64,000 nt of DNA from Medicago truncatula (Eukaryota > Streptophyta > Magnoliopsida > Fabales > Fabaceae). Location: the NCBI RefSeq assembly GCF_003473485.1, contig NC_053046.1, positions 134,001 to 198,000 on the forward strand, in the 5' to 3' direction. The notes below the pieces were generated by a model that ran no database searches, had not been told where the DNA came from, and saw only the letters and a program-made list of their open reading frames with translations. The position numbers and the translations under genes are program-made. Shown here one piece after another: positions 57,416 to 64,000 of the stretch (positions are counted from its first letter, which is position 1; each line of letters opens with the position of its first letter).

Positions 57416-59900
57416 GTGGAACACAGATGAGGTGAATCTCAATGATCTGGACAAACTAGTAAGGGAGATAGGTGTGGAAGGTGACTATAAGTTGTGGTAT
57501 GTTATACCTGGTGGAAGTTTGGGTGGTGGTTTAAGGTTGCTGAAAACAGATAGAGACTGTGTGAGGTTCATTAATGAGTTTCAGAATCAGGTAGCTGCTG
57601 ATATTTATGTTGAGACTCCACTAACTGAAGGATTGGATAGTAGGTATGACGGTGATGTTGAGGTGGTAGAAGAGGTAAAAGGTAGTGAAGACTCTAGCTC
57701 AGATGGTGAATACATAGCTGAAGGTGAAGGTAGTGAAGAAGAAGGTGAAGGGAGTGAAGAGGAAGGTGAAGGTGGTGAAGGTTCTGAAGGTGGTGAAGAG
57801 AAACAATCTGAAGAAGGAAGTGTTGAAGGGTTATCAGAGTATGACAGTGAGTATGATGAAGACTAGGAGTGGACATCTGTCTTGCCTGATCACACTTTGA
57901 ATCCGCTCCATCTTCAAGTGTGTTGCCTGTTGTAGTTGCTGCTGCTCAATCATCTAGGAACCCTGCTCCAACTACTCTCTCTGATTTTGAGGATGACAAT
58001 GCTGATTCAGAGGAACTAGAGAGTCCATACTCTTCATCTGATGATGGTGTTGGTAAGAAAAAATTGAGTAAGTTTGTTTTGAATGAGAATGAGCAAGTTA
58101 GCTTTCAGGTAGGTCAGATATTTGCTAATGCCGAGTTAATTAAAGCTGCTGTTAAAGAGTATGCTTTAGAAAGTAGGAAAAATGTTTATGTTAAGAAAAA
58201 TGAGAGAAAAAGAGTCATTGTCAAATGCATGCCTAAGTGTCCATTTCATATGAGGTTTAGTAGGGATGAACCAAAAACTTATTATGTGTTATCTAGGTAT
58301 AGGTCTGGTCATAAGTGCTATTTCACAAAAAAAGCTAGGTTATTGAAAACAACTATTTTGGCTAAGAAACTTGTTCCAATTCTGAAACACACACCAACTA
58401 TGAAACTAAAATCTTTAGGGGAAGAGTGTCAGACTAGGCGGGGTGCTCATTTAAGTAAGTTTCAGCTGTATAAAGCAAAAAACAAAGCCTTGGAAATGAT
58501 TCATGGTGCTATAGATGAGCAATATGCTCATCTTAGGAATTATGCTGAGGAATTGCGTAGGAGTAACCCTGGGAGTACTGTGAAGATAAAGTGTAATGCT
58601 GGTCTTGAGGGTCCTTTGTTTGAGAGGATGTATGTGTGTTTCAATGCAAGCAAGAGAGCTTTTGTTCAAAGTTGCAGACCATTGATAGGTCTAGATGGGT
58701 GTTTCTTGAAGGGTAGGTATGCAGGACATATGTTGTCAGCAATTGGTAAAGATGGGAATAATCAGATGATGCCCATTGCATTTGCTGTTGTGGAGGCTGA
58801 AACCAAGGAATCTTGGGATTGGTTTCTAGATCTGTTGCTAGCTGATTTGAATGGTATTCAACATAAAAGATGGGCCTTTATGTTAAGATATGAAGGTGAT
58901 ATTTGTCCTAAGATTGCAAAAATTATGGACAAAAATAAGAGGGATGCTGATGGATGGTCACCAAATTGGCATGGGGACAGAGATTACTCCTCATTTTCTG
59001 TGGGTAATGGTATTGATAAGTATGTAGTTAGTCTGAAAGATAAGTCATGTGCTTGTAGAAAATGGGACATCACTGGCATACCTTGCCCTCATTCTATTGC
59101 TTGTATGAGGTTTAATAACCAGAATCCAGATGATTTTGTGGCCTGTTGGTACAAGTAATTATGTTGTTAACTATTTTGCTAATTATGTGGTACAAGCAAC
59201 AAACTGTTTACTAACTGATTTTGCTAATTATGTTGTACATGAAACAAACTTTCTTAGATTGCAATAGCAATCCGATGTTGCCATCCAATGGACCTAAGCT
59301 TTGGCCAGAAGTAGTTGGTGATCCCATATTACCACCTAAAATGAGGAGAGCTCCTGGTAGACCAAAGAAGTTGAGGAGGAAGACAAATGATGAACCAAAG
59401 AAACCATCTGGTGCTGGTGGGATGAAGAAAAGAAACCAAGAAACTGTGAGATGCAGAAGGTGCAAGGAGTTAGGCCATAATCAGAGAACTTGTGGGGGAA
59501 AGACTGGTGCAGATAGGAAGCTTCCTAAGGGAGGTAACAAGGTATGATTGAATCTTGTGAACTATTTATGATGAATGTTGTGTATACATGATGTGAAATA
59601 AGTTTGAATGAATGTTGTGTATGTTTTATGTAGACTGGTGCAGATAAAGGGAAAGGCAAAGCAGTTGCAACTGGTGCATCAAAGAAAGCTAAGAAGCATA
59701 CACAAACTGGAGGTAGTCAAGCCGGTGGGAGTCATGTTGGTGGTGTACTTCAAGGTGGTGAGAGCAATGCTGGTGGGAGCAAGACTGTGACACAAATTGT
59801 GACACAAACTGCTGCTAAATCAGCCTCTGTTACTGGTGGGAAACATGTAATTGTTGGTGAGGCTACAATGTTTGTGCCAAGAAAGATATGGACAACATGA
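57412..59900 (+). pseudogene. Defective MULE (MuDR-type) transposase
   Basis: The N-terminal plant MuDR domain is recognisable from GEWNTDEVNL, KLWYVIPGGSLGGG and FINEFQNQVAADIYVE, followed by an acidic EGEGSEEE linker. The frame then meets a stop at 57864 and needs one shift near 57900 before VGQIFANAELIKAAVKEYAL (MuDR zinc domain). The MULE catalytic domain has its first Asp (LIGLDGCFLKGRYAGHMLSA) and EAETKESWDWFLDLL. An internal deletion near 58875 then joins RWAFM directly to LRYEGDICPKI, removing the second catalytic Asp and the following Glu. A SWIM zinc finger (CACRKWDITGIPCPHSIACM) and, after a probable intron 59154-59264, a CCHC knuckle (CRRCKELGHNQRTC) follow. A further intron near 59542-59633 leads to a Gly/Thr-rich tail. 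It is not active. Confidence 0.85.
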
Positions 59901-60410
59901 GTCAAGAGGAAGGTGGATGAAATTGGAACTCAACAATCTGTCAACAAGAACAAGTCCTTTTTAAAGTCATGAGACTTATGTAATTTTGGCATGTAATTCA
60001 TAAGTACTTTTTGCAATATTTATGTTATTTTGGGATGTAATTCTGCCAAGTACTTTCTGCTAAGTTAGACTGCTAAGTTGTTCTGCTAAGTTATGAGACC
60101 TATGATTTTTTGGTTTGTAATGTTAAGTGCACCTTTGGTGTATAACCTTTTAGCATGTAATGATTACTACTTTTATGCTGTTATTTCTATGTGCTTATTT
60201 AAGATCGCTTTTAGCATTTAACTTTTGTTCAATAAGGTAACACAGTTGCCATATTAACACAAACAAACAAACACTTTTGATTAATTTATCACAAATTACA
60301 TCAAACTTTAACAACACATAGTGTTTCATAAAATTACAGAAACTTAAACAACACATTAAGTTACTAACATTAAGCTAAAATGCATAAAATTACACCTAAA
60401 CAACAGAAAC

Positions 60411-60681
60411 TTAAAGACACTTATAGCAAACTACACCAACACTCAAGACCAACAAAACCACTAATATGACTATCACTTTATTGTTTTTCTTCAACAACCC
60501 ACTAATGATTTTCTTCTGTCTATCTGGAACTTCAGGATCAAACCAACGAAAGAAGTTGCATTTCCTTCTTAAGAAAAATCTTCCACATCCATGGAATCTC
60601 CTTCATGGGTTTTCTTCTGTCCAAGCAGTCACCAAAGGAGATTCCACACCCATTGAAGCTTGAGGATGAAAATTGAGACAT
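60411..60681 (-). pseudogene. Broken GRF zinc-finger protein with C-terminal membrane segment
   Basis: On the minus strand: MSQFSSSSFNGCG, then in another frame GVESPLVTAWTEENP, a TGA where the family has Gly (NPGRRF), then RRFHGCGRFFLRRKCNFFRW, FDPEV, a short basic linker and a hydrophobic end VIVILVVLLVLSVGVVCYKC. This is the zf-GRF layout (C...NPGRRF..C...FF.W.DP) with a C-terminal transmembrane helix, a small protein type often seen beside plant MULEs. Two lesions are visible: a frame change near the first Cys, consistent with loss of a 5-bp repeat, and the nonsense codon. It is convergent with the MULE transposase and lies inside its terminal repeat. Confidence 0.65.
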
Positions 60682-60999
60682 TTTCGAAGTTTCTGGAAAA
60701 ACAAGGTCCGCTAATGGAGATGGAGGGAGGGATGAAATAAGAGAAGATGAAGATGAAGGTTTGGGTCGGAATTTCTTGAAAGGAATTTTCTGGAAAAACA
60801 AAGGAGAGGATGATGAAATAAGAGAAGATGGAGATGAAGGTTTGGGTCGGAATCTTCGAGAATGAAGGTTTGGAAGAGGAAGATGAAGATTTTGTTTGGA
60901 AAGAGAAGATGAAGGTTATTAAAAGGAGGTGATATTACCGTTTGGAGCTCGCACGTGCCTCACCTTTTTCTTTGTTATTTTTGGTTTATTTTTTTAATT

Positions 61000-61192
61000 A
61001 ATTATATGCGAGGAATTAAAAAAATACAAAATAAAAATAAATACACAGGTGGCGTGCCACATAGGATTGACTGAGTCAAAATTGACGTTTTGCAAAAGGG
61101 GGTAGACATGGGGTCACTTTTGCCATTTTTTTTAATAGGGGGCCAAAATTGCAACTTTTGCAAACTTAAGGGGCAAAAAGCGCGTTTTAGCC
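61000..61192. mobile_element. Mutator-like element terminal inverted repeat (right end)
   Basis: About 190 bp end in GCAAAAAGCGCGTTTTAGCC and closely match the terminus at 2380-2546 (GTGGCGTGCCACATA, TTGACTGAGTCAAAATTGAC, TAGGGGGCCAAAAT). It closes the element that holds the transposase remnant and the GRF gene. No matching left terminus is seen before the F-box gene, and the next 9 bases (TAGAAATAA) do not recur upstream, so the left end is lost. Confidence 0.7.
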
Positions 61193-61810
61193 TAGAAATA
61201 ATTGTCACATCAAATATTGCGATGTGCTTAAGAGAAAGAAGATTGAAATGAAAGCACTATTTTTGATACTCGAGCTGATCGGATTCAGAGTATGTATACA
61301 AGCAATTTTTTCGTACAGCAACAAGTCACTTCCTTGAATCTCTATACATTCTCTATATATAAAGATTAGGATAGAAAATGGGGACAAGCTGTGAAGAATT
61401 TGTTTTTTTGAGAGAAGAGTGAGAGAAAGAGAAATAAGATGAAAGAGAGTGTTGTGGGAGATAGGGTGTGGTTTACGCCATAGAGAACTCCCTATAAGAA
61501 AGGGATCAAGGCAACTCACAATCCTAACGTGGACGGTGCATGCAATAGAGTTGAAGGGTATCTAATATCTTTCAACTACAATAACATGGGACAGACAGAC
61601 ATACATATACAACTAGAAAAAAAAATAGTATCACTTTATTCATGAAATGACCATTTCAACATATGGAAAATGCAATGCCAATTGAATTCTCAAGAAACAT
61701 ACGTTACAAACACACTTGAAGGCATCAAATTGATAGCAGAATCTCAAACGGAAGAAGCTACAAAGATGAAACCAAGTGAATTAAAAAGACTGCTACACTT
61801 TGATCATAAC
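61193..61810. other. Short intergenic spacer
   Basis: No gene is seen. It holds the 3' untranslated region of the pseudouridine synthase gene (minus strand) and AT-rich sequence. The minus-strand open frame at 61205-61519 has no recognisable domain. Confidence 0.5.
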
Positions 61811-63900
61811 TCAAGAATTTGTCACCTCCCAACTCTTTTTCATGTATGGAGGCAAATCTGCTTCCAACTCAAGTGATTCAACTGCTGAAAGGTCATAACT
61901 TGAATCTGATACTGATTGCACATTTTGCAGTGCTTGAGATATATTGGGCAAGACTATTTGCTTGCAATGAAGATGTAATCGTGGATGCTTGTCTGAGATG
62001 CTCCCCTTGTTCAAATTAAGGCCAAAAGGGAGCGCCTCTTCCTTGAGATGTTCTTCAGTTGAGTCCTCCAGATTAGAGAAATCAAACTGTCCCCACTTCT
62101 TATGAGCTTGCCGTCCATACTTGTAGTCCCCAACTATCGGTGTACCTAACACTTCAGCACAGTGGACACGGAGCTGCAGAACCAGCACAAACAATCAGAA
62201 TAGAAATTATGGGGATGCAGCATATGCATTGATTAAACACTTTAAGTTAGTACCAAGATCAGCTGGTTTTGATTTTTCCCTTTTTTCTATTACCTGGTGT
62301 TTTCTACCGGTTAAGGGGGAAAGCTCCAACCATGTAAAACCTGCATCATTACCGGTGACATGAGTAGGGGTTGGCAACTGAGAAGATCAGAAGAGACACA
62401 TTTTGAAGGAAAACTCATCATAACAAAGGGGGGAGAGGGAAGGATGCATCACAAATTTTCAATATATCCTAGGCTCGAACATTTGCAATTAGGTCTGCTG
62501 TGATAAAAATCATGTAGGACATCATCTATTGGTTTAATTACTTGTGCCCAGACTATATTCTATTTCCCAAATATGAAATTAAATTGAAATCCTGCTTTTT
62601 ATGTAGCTATCAGTTCACTTTTGTGTATGCTTTTTTGAATAACATGTGATGATATGAAATTATTAAACTAAATTATGTAATAAATCATTTTGTAAATTCG
62701 ACTAGTTTGGAAGCATGCATTTCAGAAATTCCACTAGGAGGGATGTTAATTAGTGCTTGAGAGGACGAAACTAAAGATAAGTTTAAAATGTCAAAGACAC
62801 TGCAAAAGGGAAAAAAGAACCTGAACCCAGAATCATGTTGTGCTATAAAACACAAGTTCACCCACACTTAATGGGACAATCACAAATGTCAATCTCTAAA
62901 GTTAAGGTGACTTAAAACTCAGAATTTAACCAACCATGAGACGATGATGAAATCACTCGGTACTCTGTAACTGCATGTTGCGATGACAGTAATGCAGAAT
63001 TGTCAACGATAGTTATTCGATCAGATTTTCCATTGTCAACCACCACCTAAAACCAAATGAACATTATTCACAATATGAGGACATCCAACAACATTGTGAC
63101 ATAAGTAAGTTCAGAATATGGATACAAACCTTACCGAGTGGAGCATTAACAACCCCGCCTGAACGTCTAGGACATCCAAGAACCAATGCCCAATACCTTC
63201 TTTGTAGGATTATCTTTTCAGTGTCATTCTCCTCATTTGAAGCCCTTGAAGTTTTTTCACGGAAGATGGAATGCAGAAGTGCGGTAGATGTCTTTGTTCT
63301 TCCCATGACAAGAATTCCAGAACAGTCTCTGTCTAGTCTATGGACCAAACGAGGAGGTTGAGAGTAATCATAATTTAAAGATTGAGCAGCAACAGCATCT
63401 AAACTCAGTTTGATATTAATGCCACCCTGCACTGGCATTCCAGGAGGTTTGTTTAGAACAAGAATGTGAGGATCTTTATAGATAACAAGAGAACGAATGA
63501 AGTTTATTTGTTTAGCAGTGAGAGTGAGGGGAGATTCATGTTTGGGGGGTGTAGGAGTAAGAGGAATTTGTTGTTTAACAGAATTGGGAAGAAATATACG
63601 ATCTCCTGAGTTCAAAGTATCCTTAGGTGTTACCCTTTTGAATTTGTTATCATCTTGTTGTCGTGGGAGCATTCGAACCTGTTTTAGACGAAAGAGTTTA
63701 TGAATAAGGGTTTTAGGTAATTCAGGGCAACATCGAATAACCCATTTCAGGGCAGGGGTCGAAGTCGAAGAGGAGGAAGTGTTTACAGTAGTACTCACAG
63801 GTGGCAGTGTAAGCCATTTTCCATCTTCCGCCACCGCCGAAGATGACAACTGACGACGACGACTCCATGATCTCACGGCGGCTCCGACTCGGACATACAT
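61811..63900 (-). CDS. RNA pseudouridine synthase, RluC/RluD family, probably mitochondrial
   Basis: Four exons, 63130-63900, 62935-63046, 62294-62340 and 61811-62173, give 430 aa. The N terminus (MYVRVGAAVRSWSRRRQLSS) is basic and Ser-rich, like a mitochondrial presequence. An S4-like segment spans about 60-105. The catalytic core has LVLNKPPGMPVQGG and RLVHRLDRDCSGILVMGRT with catalytic Asp190, then FTWLELSPLTGRKHQLRVHC and GTPIVGDYKYG. This corresponds to plant RNA pseudouridine synthase 4-type enzymes, which convert uridine to pseudouridine in RNA. An alternative acceptor for exon 3 just upstream breaks the frame, so the CAG/GTTTTACATGG site was chosen. It appears intact. Confidence 0.88.
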
Positions 63901-64000
63901 GTATGTTTAGTTAGTGCTCAATGAAAAATGATGGCCGCCGCCCAACATTAACGAACCAGGTAGAACGACCGTCAAGATCGGTGGGCCCAAACCAAATTGT
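63901..64000. promoter_or_regulatory. Upstream region of the pseudouridine synthase gene
   Basis: The last 100 bp hold the 5' untranslated region and proximal promoter of the minus-strand gene starting at 63900. The window ends before a promoter can be delimited. Confidence 0.4.

Noticed and set aside
57694-57876. Antisense His/Leu-rich frame
   Set aside because: Mirror of the acidic GAA/GGT-rich linker of the MULE transposase.
62341-62420. Upstream acceptor for exon 3 of the pseudouridine synthase (before TTGCCAACCCC)
   Set aside because: It gives a frame break against the preceding phase-1 exon; the CAG/GTTTTACATGG acceptor keeps frame and matches family sequence.

Overview
The window is AT-rich plant nuclear DNA with long GT-AG introns and many nested transposons. 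The repeats (legume-type Mutator MITEs, Stowaway, CACTA, tRNA-derived SINE pieces) and the proteins look like a papilionoid legume of the Medicago/Trifolium type; this is an inference, since no search was run. Five host loci can be modelled: two C2-domain SRC2-like genes (8916-11002 minus, 38376-40052 plus), a gamma-tubulin complex component 5 gene (43421-53715 minus, 14 exons), an F-box gene cut short at its 3' end (56510-57415 plus) and a mitochondrial-type RNA pseudouridine synthase (61811-63900 minus, 4 exons).

The main feature is a Helitron of about 17.7 kb (20566-38282, minus orientation). It has a TC 5' end, a CTAG 3' end with a perfect 9-bp hairpin, and an A/T insertion site. It encodes an apparently intact 1843-aa Rep-helicase (7 exons) and an intact 540-aa RPA1-like single-strand DNA-binding protein (11 exons). 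It also carries three B3-like DNA-binding-fold genes: a two-module 246-aa gene, a 170-aa gene, and a broken tandem copy of the latter. B3-like proteins as Helitron cargo are the most unusual observation here. The Helitron's 5' end lies 93 bp upstream of the start codon of the second C2 gene, so that gene and the Helitron RPA gene now share a divergent promoter region.

Layout: 1-2546, a Mutator-like terminal sequence interrupted by a solo LTR; 2.5-8.5 kb, intergenic with a palindromic minisatellite, a broken plant-mobile-domain fragment, a Mutator MITE and a Pack-MULE-like element; 8.9-11 kb, C2 gene 1; 12.2-16 kb, a non-autonomous CACTA element; 16-20.5 kb, nested MITEs and a CT microsatellite; 20.6-38.3 kb, the Helitron; 38.4-40.1 kb, C2 gene 2; 40-43 kb, a LINE remnant and a foldback Mutator MITE; 43.4-53.7 kb, GCP5; 55.7-56.3 kb, a retroposon with an 18-bp target-site duplication; 56.5-61.2 kb, the F-box gene abutting a defective MULE with a transposase, a broken GRF zinc-finger gene and one terminal repeat; 61.8-63.9 kb, the pseudouridine synthase.

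The two C2 genes are an inverted paralogous pair, separated by about 27 kb of which roughly 21.5 kb is Helitron and CACTA insertion. They differ by the exact presence or absence of one 85-bp intron. All exon models were built by hand from splice sites and reading-frame continuity.
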